Of a DNA stretch of 37,537 bases, positions 1 to 8,727 are shown in pieces (position 1 is the first letter of the stretch; each line of letters starts with the position of its first letter). This stretch comes from an uncultured Pelagibacteraceae bacterium (GTDB taxonomy: Bacteria > Pseudomonadota > Alphaproteobacteria > Pelagibacterales > Pelagibacteraceae): assembly GCA_902612575.1 (NCBI GenBank), contig CACMDZ010000008.1, forward strand, positions 1 to 37,537. Direction: 5' to 3'. The notes below the pieces were generated by a model. That model saw only the letters and a list, made by a program, of their open reading frames with translations. It was not told the origin of the DNA and did no database searches. The position numbers and the translations under genes were made by a program.

Positions 1-972
1 AGACTCTATAATTATATTATTTTCTTTATCAAAAAATAGACCTTGGGGGTTTCTATGACCCATTGAAACTATTTCATAATTTGAATTATGAATATTTATT
101 TTTAAAATTTTACCGTTAATACTATTTTTGTCCTGAGCAAGATATCTCGATAAATAACAACCTACTGTTAATAAAATATGATCATCATCAAAACTTTGAA
201 TTCTCCCCCCAGAAGAACCATTGTTAAATTCTCCATCAATATTTAATGCAGAATTAACATCTGATTTTATACATTTGTCATTAAAGTTTAATTTTTGGAA
301 CTGAATATTTTTATAATTTATATCGCCATATATTACACTCGTATTCCAACAATCTTTTTCAATCTCATCCGTATATGAAATATAAATCTTATCTTTATGA
401 ATAAATAAATCTCTTATTGCAAAACTATAATTTTTTCCACTTTTTTCTTTTTTTTCAAACTGCTCTAAACCAATGAAGTCATATATATTATTTTTAACCT
501 GTTTTATTTTAAGGCTACTAGCCATATTTTCACTAAATCCTAAAATTCCACGTGATGATAAAACGAACAAATTATTATCGTGGAAATCAATATAACCTCC
601 AGGGCGTAAACCAAAGATTGCAGTATAAAAACCATTTTTTATTTTATATCTTTTTAATATTTTTTTATCAGATAACGTAATATCATCTAGTTGTTGCAAA
701 TATATGTCCGCGTAGCTATTTTTGAAATCATATTCAATTTGAGTAAAATTTAATGATCTAATTTGCTCTTTTTGTTGAAAAATAGTTTTATTTTTTTGAG
801 AATAATATTTGTGAGGAAAAAGATATTTTTTAATAAATTGCCTTTGTTCAATAGTGAAAGGCAATTTTGTCATGTCAAGTTTTTGACCACCAATCACGCT
901 ATTTACAAAATAATAGCTTAGGCCAAATATTATTATCATTATTATTACGACTAAGCTAAATTTTTTACTCAT
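1..972 (-). CDS. PQQ-type sugar (aldose) dehydrogenase, 5' part only
   Basis: Partial gene: it starts with ATG at 972 and stays open for 324 codons to the left edge, so the C-terminal part is outside the window. An in-frame TAG a few codons upstream rules out a longer ATG-initiated form. Residues about 5-26 form one hydrophobic segment, so the protein is probably exported or membrane-anchored with its domain in the periplasm. The visible family signal is near the cut: an NGKILKI strand followed by GHRNPQGL at residues 305-312, the hallmark of the glucose/sorbosone dehydrogenase six-bladed propeller (YliI/soluble aldose dehydrogenase type). Such enzymes oxidise sugars with bound PQQ. The N-terminal half is divergent (Lys/Asn/Ile rich), so substrate and cofactor are inference. 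It lies 58 nt downstream of the DUF218 gene and is probably cotranscribed with it. Confidence 0.72.
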   Translation of the reverse strand, partial: MSKKFSLVVIIMIIIFGLSYYFVNSVIGGQKLDMTKLPFTIEQRQFIKKYLFPHKYYSQKNKTIFQQKEQIRSLNFTQIEYDFKNSYADIYLQQLDDITLSDKKILKRYKIKNGFYTAIFGLRPGGYIDFHDNNLFVLSSRGILGFSENMASSLKIKQVKNNIYDFIGLEQFEKKEKSGKNYSFAIRDLFIHKDKIYISYTDEIEKDCWNTSVIYGDINYKNIQFQKLNFNDKCIKSDVNSALNIDGEFNNGSSGGRIQSFDDDHILLTVGCYLSRYLAQDKNSINGKILKINIHNSNYEIVSMGHRNPQGLFFDKENNIIIES

Positions 973-1030
973 TAAATTTACCTAACATAGGCCAAATGAA
1001 TTTACCATTGTCCACTTTGCACATTTTTTT

Positions 1031-1771
1031 TCAATATTTCAAATAATAGTAAGTTCTACCCATGATTTCTCTTATAAAATTACTGGTTCCGCTTAATGCT
1101 GAAGCTGAAGGAATAAAATCGATAAATGTTATTTTTTTTGAATTTTGAAAGTCTACAGCAAAAGGTATCACCTTAATATCTGCTGCTTCAAATATTCTTT
1201 GAGCTCTACGCATATGGAAAGCAGAGGTTACCAATATAACTTTGGCATTTTCAATGTTTAAAACTTTTTTCACTGATTTTGCTTCTTCGTCTGTATTTTT
1301 AACATTTTCAGTTAGTAAAATATTTTCTTTTGGTACTCCAAACTTTATGGCAAAATCTCTTAAAAATTCACCCTCAGGGATACCGTAGTGCCAAGGTAAT
1401 TTACCTCTTGTTAAAATTAATATTGGTGCCTTATTTTGCTTGAACAAATCCATACCTGATAAAATTCTGTCTACAGCGCCACCAAATTCATACTTTAATT
1501 TTTCTCCAGTTTTAACTATCGATACCATTCCACTCAATACAACTATAGCATCAGCTTGATTAATGGTCGCTATATGTTTTGGGCTATAATCTTTTTGTAA
1601 ATAGAGGTTAAGACTATTAGATATAATTGGTAATGAAAAAATAAATAATGAAGCAAAACATGCTATAATTATCTTTCTTGATTTAAATATTGCCCCACAT
1701 AATAACAAAAAAAAAATTAAAAATAATGGGCTTATAATTAAAGGAAAAATTTTGTGAAGGTAAATACTCAT
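1031..1771 (-). CDS. YdcF/ElyC-family protein (DUF218)
   Basis: The 246-residue protein has two N-terminal membrane segments (about residues 8-30 and 33-52) followed by a DUF218 domain. The domain opens with ADAIVVLSG (73-81), carries a GGAVDRI segment and closes with TSAFHMRRA (182-190), the SxxxHxxRA signature of the YdcF/SanA/ElyC group. Members with this layout are inner-membrane proteins with a soluble domain, and ElyC is linked to envelope and peptidoglycan precursor homeostasis in E. coli. The biochemical activity of the family is not well defined, so I assign only the family. The gene lies 40 nt downstream of the MFS transporter gene and 58 nt upstream of the sugar dehydrogenase gene on the same strand. 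Confidence 0.82.
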   Translation of the reverse strand: MSIYLHKIFPLIISPLFLIFFLLLCGAIFKSRKIIIACFASLFIFSLPIISNSLNLYLQKDYSPKHIATINQADAIVVLSGMVSIVKTGEKLKYEFGGAVDRILSGMDLFKQNKAPILILTRGKLPWHYGIPEGEFLRDFAIKFGVPKENILLTENVKNTDEEAKSVKKVLNIENAKVILVTSAFHMRRAQRIFEAADIKVIPFAVDFQNSKKITFIDFIPSASALSGTSNFIREIMGRTYYYLKY

Positions 1772-1811
1772 AATTTAATTACTAATAAATTTTATCATCT
1801 TTGACATTAGT

Positions 1812-3098
1812 CTACTCAATTGATCCTGATTTTGTAGGCTCTTCAATAGGCTCTGCAGCTGGACTTAATTCTAAACCAATTGGTGTAATTGTTGTTGGTA
1901 AAGGGGTAAACTGAGATTCTGGATTCTCAATAACTTCTCTGATTTTCATTCTATAAATACCATAAAAACCTATCATTAAATGAAATATGATTAAAAAAAT
2001 AAAATATCCATTTTCTCCAATAAAATCCATAAACAAGGAGCACAAAAATGGACCACTCATAGCTCCCATACCGAAAGCAAATTGTAAACCAGCACCTGCA
2101 GAAACAAACTTCTCTTTAGCTACAAAATCATTTGTGTGCGCAAATATCAACGCGAACATTGGAAGACTAAAGAATGCATATAAACCTGTAAACACATAAA
2201 ACCAAAACTTTGAACTTGCTAATCCATCAGGCAAATGCATTGTCCCTACAGAAAAAATTGCACATACCGCAAAAAAAGCTGCGGCAAACGTAGAATAAAC
2301 AGTTACTGTTCTTCTATCATAAATGTCAGATAATTTTCCAATTGGCCACTGTGAAATTGCACCAGAAATTGCGACTAGAAAAGTTACAAAAGATATTTCA
2401 AATATACTAAAATTCATTGCAGCAGCATACACTGCAATTAATGCAAACATTGCTGAATGACAAATACCACACAAAACAGCACTTACCATACCAAATGGGG
2501 AGGCCTCATAAAGTTCTCTAATTTTCATTCCAATAATTTTTTTAAATTTTGGAGCTTTCTTTTTTGTAAGGAGAATTGGAACAAGAGATAAAGACATAAA
2601 TAATGAAACTAAGATAAAAGGTTGAAAGTTTTCAGGTCTACTAAAATTTAAAAAAAACATTCCTATTGCCATAGAACTAAAGAGTACAATCATATAAATT
2701 GATAAAACACTTCCTCTATTTTTATTACTTGCTCTATCGTTTAACCAACTTTCTGCAATGGTATAAAGACAGACCATAGAAAATCCTGAAAAAACTCTAA
2801 GCACAAACCAAGTAAAAGGATTTATTACAATTGAGTGAACTAATACGACTATTGATGCAATTGAAGCAAAAGCCGCAAACACCCTTATGTGACCTACCCT
2901 TGAAACAAGGATAGGTACTGATCGTGCACCAATAAAGTACCCAACAAAATATCCCGTTAACATAAACCCTGTAGCTGTTATACTAAAACTCTCATGTACG
3001 GCTCTTACTCCTAGCAAGGATACTTGGAAACCGTGAGCTAACATAATTAGTCCCATACCAGTAAAAAGGGCCCACGAGTTTTTTAATATCTTATCCAT
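1812..3098 (-). CDS. MFS family transporter
   Basis: This 428-residue, strongly hydrophobic protein has about twelve predicted membrane segments in two halves separated by a basic cytoplasmic loop (KKKAPKFKKIIGMK). The ATG at 3098 is the natural start, leading straight into the first membrane segment. A typical MFS loop 2-3 pattern is visible (GYFVGYFIGARSVP then a charged R/H turn) and again in the second half (GKLSDIYDRR). The last 35 or so residues are a Pro/Glu-rich hydrophilic tail. It resembles the YcaD-like sugar/drug MFS group, but the substrate cannot be read from the sequence. It follows the EamA gene after a 41-nt gap that contains a perfect 18-bp palindrome. Confidence 0.85.
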   Translation of the reverse strand: MDKILKNSWALFTGMGLIMLAHGFQVSLLGVRAVHESFSITATGFMLTGYFVGYFIGARSVPILVSRVGHIRVFAAFASIASIVVLVHSIVINPFTWFVLRVFSGFSMVCLYTIAESWLNDRASNKNRGSVLSIYMIVLFSSMAIGMFFLNFSRPENFQPFILVSLFMSLSLVPILLTKKKAPKFKKIIGMKIRELYEASPFGMVSAVLCGICHSAMFALIAVYAAAMNFSIFEISFVTFLVAISGAISQWPIGKLSDIYDRRTVTVYSTFAAAFFAVCAIFSVGTMHLPDGLASSKFWFYVFTGLYAFFSLPMFALIFAHTNDFVAKEKFVSAGAGLQFAFGMGAMSGPFLCSLFMDFIGENGYFIFLIIFHLMIGFYGIYRMKIREVIENPESQFTPLPTTITPIGLELSPAAEPIEEPTKSGSIE

Positions 3099-3116
3099 AA
3101 TTTCGCTATCTATGGA

Positions 3117-3134
3117 TGATTTAATATTAAATCA
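3117..3134. repeat. perfect 18-bp palindrome upstream of MFS gene
   Basis: TGATTTAATATTAAATCA reads the same on both strands. It lies in the 41-nt gap between the EamA stop and the MFS start, about 18 nt upstream of the MFS ATG. It could be an operator for a dimeric regulator or part of a promoter. As an RNA hairpin it would be very weak and without a loop, so a terminator role is unlikely. Function is unproven. Confidence 0.4.
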
Positions 3135-3139
3135 AGAAA

Positions 3140-4033
3140 TTAATTATTAATTTTTTGAGGTTCTTTAAGTTTTAAAAAAGAGTGGATGGCTATAGTTGTT
3201 ATAATTATAATTCCCCCAATTATAGTCTCTAAAGTTGGCTGCTCTTTTATAACCAACCAAACCCAAATTGGGCCAATTATAGTTTCAAGTAAGAAAAACA
3301 AATTCACTTCCTCAGCAGGAATAAACCTAGGTGCAATTGTTACCAAAACAAATGGAAGAGCTACACAGACTATGCACATCAAAGGTATATAAATCTGATC
3401 AGATCCGATTAAATTAAAATTTTCTACGAAAAAAAAGGCAAAAACAGCAACTCCTAATTTTCCCATGACAGCAGATGGCAAAAGATCTCTGTCTTTAGCA
3501 TATCTTATCAGTACAGCGTTGACTGCTAATCCTGCAGCGGTAACAAATCCCATAATATTTCCAAAGAGATTTCCTATTTTAATTGAGTCATAGAATATGA
3601 ATAAAACAGCAAAAAATGTTATAAAAATAGCTATCCAGGTTCCTTTACTAGGTATCTCTTTTAAAAAAATAGCACCTAAAATTGCAGATATCATTGGCGC
3701 TAACGCAATCATGATCAAAGTATTGGCTACATTTGTATTTTGAATAGATATTATGAAGGTAATATTACATATTGAAAAGCTGATAGCATAAAATATGCCA
3801 ACAGTACCTACTTTGAAAAATGCGTTTATGAAATTTTTTCTATAAAATAATAACAATCCAATAAAAACTAGAAAAAAAGGGATTATACCTCTATAAAAAA
3901 GCATTCCCCAAGTTTCAATGTTAGAAAGTCTAATTAAAAGTGAGTCAGGTGTTATGAACATTACAGCCACGAAAGCTAGCAATGATCCTTTTTTTTGATC
4001 AGATAATTTATTCAAGCTTTTAAACCTTTCCAA
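3140..4033 (-). CDS. EamA/DMT-superfamily transporter
   Basis: This 297-residue protein has about ten hydrophobic segments arranged as two EamA repeats. The first covers roughly residues 15-150 and the second 155-290, with the usual SxLxRLSNIETWGMLFYR type opening and a repeat-2 end containing a conserved Glu-Pro region (LLETIIGPIWVWLVIKEQP). EamA proteins are inner-membrane exporters or importers of small metabolites, often amino acids or their derivatives. The start overlaps the end of gshB by 22 nt, so it is probably cotranslated with the glutathione genes. That context makes a thiol or amino-acid substrate a possibility, but this is inference only. Confidence 0.83.
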   Translation of the reverse strand: MERFKSLNKLSDQKKGSLLAFVAVMFITPDSLLIRLSNIETWGMLFYRGIIPFFLVFIGLLLFYRKNFINAFFKVGTVGIFYAISFSICNITFIISIQNTNVANTLIMIALAPMISAILGAIFLKEIPSKGTWIAIFITFFAVLFIFYDSIKIGNLFGNIMGFVTAAGLAVNAVLIRYAKDRDLLPSAVMGKLGVAVFAFFFVENFNLIGSDQIYIPLMCIVCVALPFVLVTIAPRFIPAEEVNLFFLLETIIGPIWVWLVIKEQPTLETIIGGIIIITTIAIHSFLKLKEPQKINN

Positions 4034-4938
4034 AATGTCTTAGCAAGATTTATTTTAGATAGGTCGTAGTACGTTTTTAATCCAGTAGGGGAGGTAACAT
4101 TAATATCTCCATTTAACTGCTGATCTATAAAGTCTATCCCAGCGAAATAAATATTATCTTTATTTAATCTTTTACCAATAATTTTTGAAATCCTAATTTC
4201 TTTTTTAGTAAGGCTAGTAAGTTTTGGTACAGCACCTTTGCTCATATTGCTTAAATACGAGCCTTTCTTAGGAACTCTTGAAATTGCACCACATACTTTG
4301 CCATTTATTATAAAAACTCTTTTATCTCCTTTAGATATATTGTTTAAAAACTTTTGAAACATTGAATGTCCATTTTTTTTCAGAAAGTTTGTAATTAATT
4401 TTTTATTAAACTTTTTCTTAATTAGATGAATTTGATTCCCTCCATATCCATTAATGGGTTTCATAATCATATTTTTATTTTTATTAAAAAATTTTCTAAT
4501 TTCATCAATATTATTTGAAAATATTGTATCTGGCATATATTTTGTAAATTTTTTCGAATATAATTTTTCAGATACGTTTCTAATAGCTGCTGGGTTATTT
4601 ATTACCCTTGTTTTTTTTAGATCATCCAAAATAAGAGTAGTAATTAAATATTCTGAGTTGAAAGGTGGATCTTGTCTAATTAAAATAAATTTAAGATTTT
4701 CAACATTTATTTTTTGTTTTTTATAAATTTTATAAAATTTTTTTCTTTCATAATTTAATTTTACAAATACTCCATTTGCATATGTTTTATTTTTGATGAT
4801 AGATAAGTTTGAAGGAGTATAATAAAATATTTTATATCCTAGTTTCTGAGCTTCATGAGCTAAAAATATTGATGTGTCAGAAGATATATTAATTTTATCT
4901 AATTTATCGCCTTGTATTCCTATTATTTTATTTGTCAT
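4012..4938 (-). CDS. gshB: glutathione synthetase (ATP-grasp)
   Basis: The enzyme joins gamma-glutamylcysteine and glycine using ATP, the second step of glutathione synthesis in the cytoplasm. At 308 residues it is the usual length for the bacterial GshB family. Visible signatures are LIRQDPPFN (87-95), matching the family's MRxDPPFD substrate motif, NNPAAIRNVSEKL (114-126), and the ATP-grasp glycine loop MKPINGYGGNQI (159-170). The C-terminus has GIDFI and NVTSPTGL, the metal and substrate-binding end of the fold. It overlaps gshA by 11 nt upstream and the EamA gene by 22 nt downstream, so gshA-gshB form a translationally coupled pair. The protein is more Lys/Asn-rich than typical, in keeping with the base composition. 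Confidence 0.93.
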   Translation of the reverse strand: MTNKIIGIQGDKLDKINISSDTSIFLAHEAQKLGYKIFYYTPSNLSIIKNKTYANGVFVKLNYERKKFYKIYKKQKINVENLKFILIRQDPPFNSEYLITTLILDDLKKTRVINNPAAIRNVSEKLYSKKFTKYMPDTIFSNNIDEIRKFFNKNKNMIMKPINGYGGNQIHLIKKKFNKKLITNFLKKNGHSMFQKFLNNISKGDKRVFIINGKVCGAISRVPKKGSYLSNMSKGAVPKLTSLTKKEIRISKIIGKRLNKDNIYFAGIDFIDQQLNGDINVTSPTGLKTYYDLSKINLAKTFWKGLKA

Positions 4939-6217
4939 ATAAATCTTCTAAATTTTGAAATTTAGAGAATTTATTTATAACATGACTGGCAACTGTTTCT
5001 TTATTATTGACAATATTATTTAGATGTTCCAGGTATTTAATTTCGTTTGTACCGCTTTTTCCAATAAAATCTCTCTTTTCTAAGCCTTTTTCAGCAATTT
5101 TTAACAAGTAAGAGATCCAATAAATCATATCTTTACCCATTAAATTTGTATCAAGTCCTTTAATTGGTGCATCTTTATACGCATTCAATAAATCTTTCTT
5201 TTGCCATTTTGAAATAAACTCTAATGCTTCGTCTAAATTACCATATAAAAGACCAGTAAAAAAAGCAGGGCCAGCACAGATACAGTCCCAACCACAAGTA
5301 TCCATAGATCTTAATTCGATATATTGTTTTAATCTATTCTCTGTAAATATAGTACTTAAATGCAATCCAAGATCGTCAATACTTGGTAAAGATTTATTTA
5401 TTTCTTGAATATTACCATTCATGTAATCAGAAAATTTATAATTTTTACCAGATAAATATTTATCATTTTTTTTTATAAAGAGTATTGGATAATCCATTAC
5501 AAAATCAGCATATTTTTCAAAATCAACATTTTCTAAAAAAATTTCTGGAAGACCACCCCTTGATGTTTCTTGCCATACTTTTGATCGGTATGATAAGTAT
5601 TTACTATCTTTTTTCTCAACTATTGATGAGTTTGCAAAAAGTGCGATACTTAACGGAACTAAACTATTTGCTAATTTAAACTTTTTTATAAAATCATTTT
5701 CAGACGTGTAGTCTAGATTTAGCTGTGTCCCAGATGTTCTATACATCATATCTAAACTGAGAGGTCCGCCTTTAGGCATATCCTTTGTCATTACTTCATA
5801 TCTTTTTTTAGGATTATTTGGAATTTCAGACAACTTAGATATTGGATCAAATCCAGCACTTACTATTTTTAAATCTAATTTTTCAACAACTTGTTTAAGT
5901 TCAAACAAATAAGTATTAGCTTCAGAGCAAACTTCATGAATATTATTTAATTGAGCACCTGCAAGCTCAATTTGATTACCCGGTTCTAAAGTTATACTCT
6001 TTTTTTCTTTATTTAACGCTATAACATTTTCACCTTCATAAGATGGTTTCCAACCAAATTCATATAAAATTTTGAAAATATCTTTAATTGTAGAATAGTT
6101 AATTCTTTTGTTATTCTTCTTATAGAAAAGGAATTTTTCGTGCTCAACGCCTATTTTTGAATTTATAGGCTCCTTAATTCCAGATTTAAAATGATCTATT
6201 ATATTATCTTTATTCAT
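4928..6217 (-). CDS. gshA: glutamate-cysteine ligase, plant/alphaproteobacterial type
   Basis: This enzyme makes gamma-glutamylcysteine from glutamate, cysteine and ATP, the first and limiting step of glutathione synthesis. The 429-residue length fits the GCS2 family found in plants and alphaproteobacteria. Signatures are GVEHEKF (23-29) near the N-terminus, TLEPGNQIELAGA in the active-site strand, MMYRTSGTQLNLDY in the middle and IELRSMDTCGWDC followed by AGPAFFTGLLYG, which parallels the family's ExRGADGGP / ALPAFWVGLLY segment. The local DTCGWDC wording differs from the usual form and brings two Cys close together. It lies 9 nt downstream of the YyaL-family gene and overlaps gshB by 11 nt. 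Confidence 0.92.
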   Translation of the reverse strand: MNKDNIIDHFKSGIKEPINSKIGVEHEKFLFYKKNNKRINYSTIKDIFKILYEFGWKPSYEGENVIALNKEKKSITLEPGNQIELAGAQLNNIHEVCSEANTYLFELKQVVEKLDLKIVSAGFDPISKLSEIPNNPKKRYEVMTKDMPKGGPLSLDMMYRTSGTQLNLDYTSENDFIKKFKLANSLVPLSIALFANSSIVEKKDSKYLSYRSKVWQETSRGGLPEIFLENVDFEKYADFVMDYPILFIKKNDKYLSGKNYKFSDYMNGNIQEINKSLPSIDDLGLHLSTIFTENRLKQYIELRSMDTCGWDCICAGPAFFTGLLYGNLDEALEFISKWQKKDLLNAYKDAPIKGLDTNLMGKDMIYWISYLLKIAEKGLEKRDFIGKSGTNEIKYLEHLNNIVNNKETVASHVINKFSKFQNLEDLYDK

Positions 6218-6226
6218 ATTAGTGAT

Positions 6227-8167
6227 TTAATAACTCTTACTTAAATATTCAACAGCTTCGTTTATGCTAGTTAATTTGTTAGAACAAGTTTGGTTTTTAC
6301 ATACAATAACACTAGGTTTTGTATCATTATTTAATTGGTAAACGAATGTTGCAACTCCTAGATATTCTTTTTGTAGATAAAGCTGTATTTCCTTAATAGA
6401 CTGGGATGTTCCACTGAATGTGAATGATAAGCTATTATCGCAAATATCTAGGGTTTTAATAAAGCTAAACATTTGTGAATAATAAGAGTTTAAAACCTGA
6501 TGAAATGATTTTTTAAGAACCTCATTTCTTTCAGACCATATTTTATCATTTGTAATTGAATATAATTTATTTGAAATTAGTAGATAAACACTATTACCAT
6601 TTGGTATATTGCTATCATTTAAGTCTAGTGGACTTGCAAACAAATCATTATCTTTAATAATGTTTTTCTGGAATAGCTGTGTTTCTTTATTAAAAAATAA
6701 TTCCCAAGTATCATTCATTATATTTATTGATTTTTCTAAAGCTTTTTTGTCAGCATTAACTTCATATAGCGTTATCATGAGTAAAGCATAGTATACATAG
6801 TCCTCAAGAAAAGTTCCTATTTCTTTATTTTCATAACAATGAATAATTTTTTGATGCAATTTTGTATTTAATATTTCAATTGTTTCTATCGTGTTATTTT
6901 TTAAATCTTCATCATCTAAATACACTGAAGTTTTGAGAAGAACTTGGAGCATATATGCATTTAAATCAGTTTGAGATTTATCATCAAAAAATGGTTTTAC
7001 TCTTTTTCTTCTAATATTAAGTAATTTATTTTTTATTTGGTCTATGTTATTTTTATCTTCGTCAGGGATCAAATTTTTTTCCACCAAAATATTATTACCT
7101 TCAAAATTACCGCTCTCCGAAATTTCGTACTTATTTTCTAGTAATTTAATATCCTCTTTTAAAAGATTTTTTAATTCTATATATGACCAAACGTAATATT
7201 TACCTTCAACACCCTCGCTGTCAGCATCATATGCTGAACCATATAATTTTTCATTATTTTTAAAATTATTATTAAAATAATGAATGGTTTGTAAAAGTTT
7301 ATCTTTAAAATAATTATTTTTTGTATTTTGATAAAATTTAGTCAATAGATCTATAAACTGAATATTATCATAGAGCATTTTCTCGAAATGAGGAATTATC
7401 CATTTTTCATCTACAGCGTACCTTGAGATTCCCCCATCAAGATGATCATAAATTCCTTTTGAGCATAGGTTAGTGAGTAAAGTTTCAACAGGTTTAAAAT
7501 AATTATTATTTTTAGTTTTCGAATAAAAATAAAACATTGCATCAAATAAATAAAATTGTGGAAACTTTGGAGCTCCTTTAAAGCTACCGTTACTTTCATC
7601 TAAATAATTGATAATTTTTTCAACAAATGGTTCCAGAGGTTGGTTTAAAACTGCAGATCTTTGATTAATTTTTGAAAAAATATCTTTTACTTGAGGGGCT
7701 TGAGCTAAGATTTTTTCTCTATTCTCTTTGTAAACATTGTGAACATTATTTAAGACTTTTTTAAAGTCCGGTCTTCCTTGAATTTCTTTTGGTGGGAAAT
7801 ATGTTCCACCAGTAAAAGGTACACCATTTTCATCTAAAAACATTGATAATGGCCATCCTCCCTGAGCACCAGTTAATATTGATAAACTCTTTTGAAAAAC
7901 ATAATCTAAATCTGGCCTTTCTTCTCTATCAACTTTAATATTTATAAATTTTTCATTCATTAGTTTGGCAGTTTCCTCATTTTCAAAACTTTCATGTGCC
8001 ATAACATGGCACCAATGACAGCTAGCGTATCCAACGCTTAAAAATATTGGCTTTTTTTCCTTTTTTGCTTTTTCTAGTGTTTCTTTATTCCATGGAAACC
8101 AATCAACAGGATTATCTTTATGTTGTTGAAGGTAAGGGCTTTTCTCGTTTTTTAAAATATTAGACAA
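6227..8167 (-). CDS. YyaL/DUF255 thioredoxin-fold protein (spermatogenesis-associated protein 20 family)
   Basis: I place the start at a TTG at 8167, giving 646 residues. The frame stays open to a TTG at 8221, but starting at 8167 gives [23 protein letters not shown], the standard opening of this family, and it sits one nucleotide after the stop of the upstream gene. The N-terminal domain is thioredoxin-like with CHWC at residues 50-53 inside [17 protein letters not shown]. The remainder is an alpha/alpha-barrel-like region with [38 protein letters not shown] and [15 protein letters not shown], all recognisable family blocks. The reaction is not established for the family; a redox or sugar-epimerase-like role has been suggested from structure. 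gshA begins 9 nt downstream, making a thiol-redox neighbourhood. Confidence 0.88.
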   Translation of the reverse strand: MSNILKNEKSPYLQQHKDNPVDWFPWNKETLEKAKKEKKPIFLSVGYASCHWCHVMAHESFENEETAKLMNEKFINIKVDREERPDLDYVFQKSLSILTGAQGGWPLSMFLDENGVPFTGGTYFPPKEIQGRPDFKKVLNNVHNVYKENREKILAQAPQVKDIFSKINQRSAVLNQPLEPFVEKIINYLDESNGSFKGAPKFPQFYLFDAMFYFYSKTKNNNYFKPVETLLTNLCSKGIYDHLDGGISRYAVDEKWIIPHFEKMLYDNIQFIDLLTKFYQNTKNNYFKDKLLQTIHYFNNNFKNNEKLYGSAYDADSEGVEGKYYVWSYIELKNLLKEDIKLLENKYEISESGNFEGNNILVEKNLIPDEDKNNIDQIKNKLLNIRRKRVKPFFDDKSQTDLNAYMLQVLLKTSVYLDDEDLKNNTIETIEILNTKLHQKIIHCYENKEIGTFLEDYVYYALLMITLYEVNADKKALEKSINIMNDTWELFFNKETQLFQKNIIKDNDLFASPLDLNDSNIPNGNSVYLLISNKLYSITNDKIWSERNEVLKKSFHQVLNSYYSQMFSFIKTLDICDNSLSFTFSGTSQSIKEIQLYLQKEYLGVATFVYQLNNDTKPSVIVCKNQTCSNKLTSINEAVEYLSKSY

Positions 8168-8168
8168 T

Positions 8169-8726
8169 TTAGTGATGATAGAAAGGTTTTCTTGCAAAAA
8201 TATTTCTAACCATTGGTTCAAATTCTTTTAAAGTCATTGATTTGTAATTTGGATCAAATGACGCTTGGTCATAATTTTCACAAAAATCTATTGTTGCTTG
8301 ATAATGTTCAGAATCTTTATATTTTTCTCTAGCATTTTTATCTCCACCTAAATGTTCAGCAGAGTAATAAGTTTGAAATAAACCATGGTGCAAAATAATC
8401 CAGTAAGTTTTCTCTGAGACATATGGTTTGATTACTGATGCTGCATATTGTGAATGATTCATTGGAGCCAACTCGTCTCCAAGATCGTGTAATAACGTAG
8501 CTACTACCATTTCCTCACTTTCTCCATTCTTATAAGCTCGGGTAGCTGCTTGTAATGCATGTTCTAGTCTTGTTACTTGATATCCTTCTAAAGTAGTAGT
8601 CTGTGATGCCAAATATTTTAAAACTCTATCCGCAGTTTTTCTTTCATACTGACTTTCTAACCTTTCTAAAAGCTGATAGTCATCTTTTGTACCATTTTTC
8701 ATTTCAGTAAAACTTACTTTTTTCAT
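8169..8726 (-). CDS. HD-domain protein, PhnZ/MIOX-like diiron oxygenase candidate
   Basis: The 185-residue protein has a compact HD domain. Visible metal-ligand candidates are H56 in RLEHALQ, the H80-D81 pair in [11 protein letters not shown]91 in MNHSQYAA, H113/H114 in WIILHHG and D153 in [10 protein letters not shown]. This spacing and the Gln/Arg-Leu-Glu-His opening resemble PhnZ and related mixed-valence diiron oxygenases (2-aminoethylphosphonate breakdown, TmpB, myo-inositol oxygenase) more than nucleotide-cleaving HD hydrolases. The fold call is firm; the oxygenase reaction is inference. No phosphonate PhnY-like partner lies in the window. The gene sits one nucleotide downstream of purF and one nucleotide upstream of the YyaL start. 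Its amino-acid use is less Lys/Asn-rich than most neighbours. Confidence 0.75.
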   Translation of the reverse strand: MKKVSFTEMKNGTKDDYQLLERLESQYERKTADRVLKYLASQTTTLEGYQVTRLEHALQAATRAYKNGESEEMVVATLLHDLGDELAPMNHSQYAASVIKPYVSEKTYWIILHHGLFQTYYSAEHLGGDKNAREKYKDSEHYQATIDFCENYDQASFDPNYKSMTLKEFEPMVRNIFARKPFYHH

Positions 8727-8727
8727 A

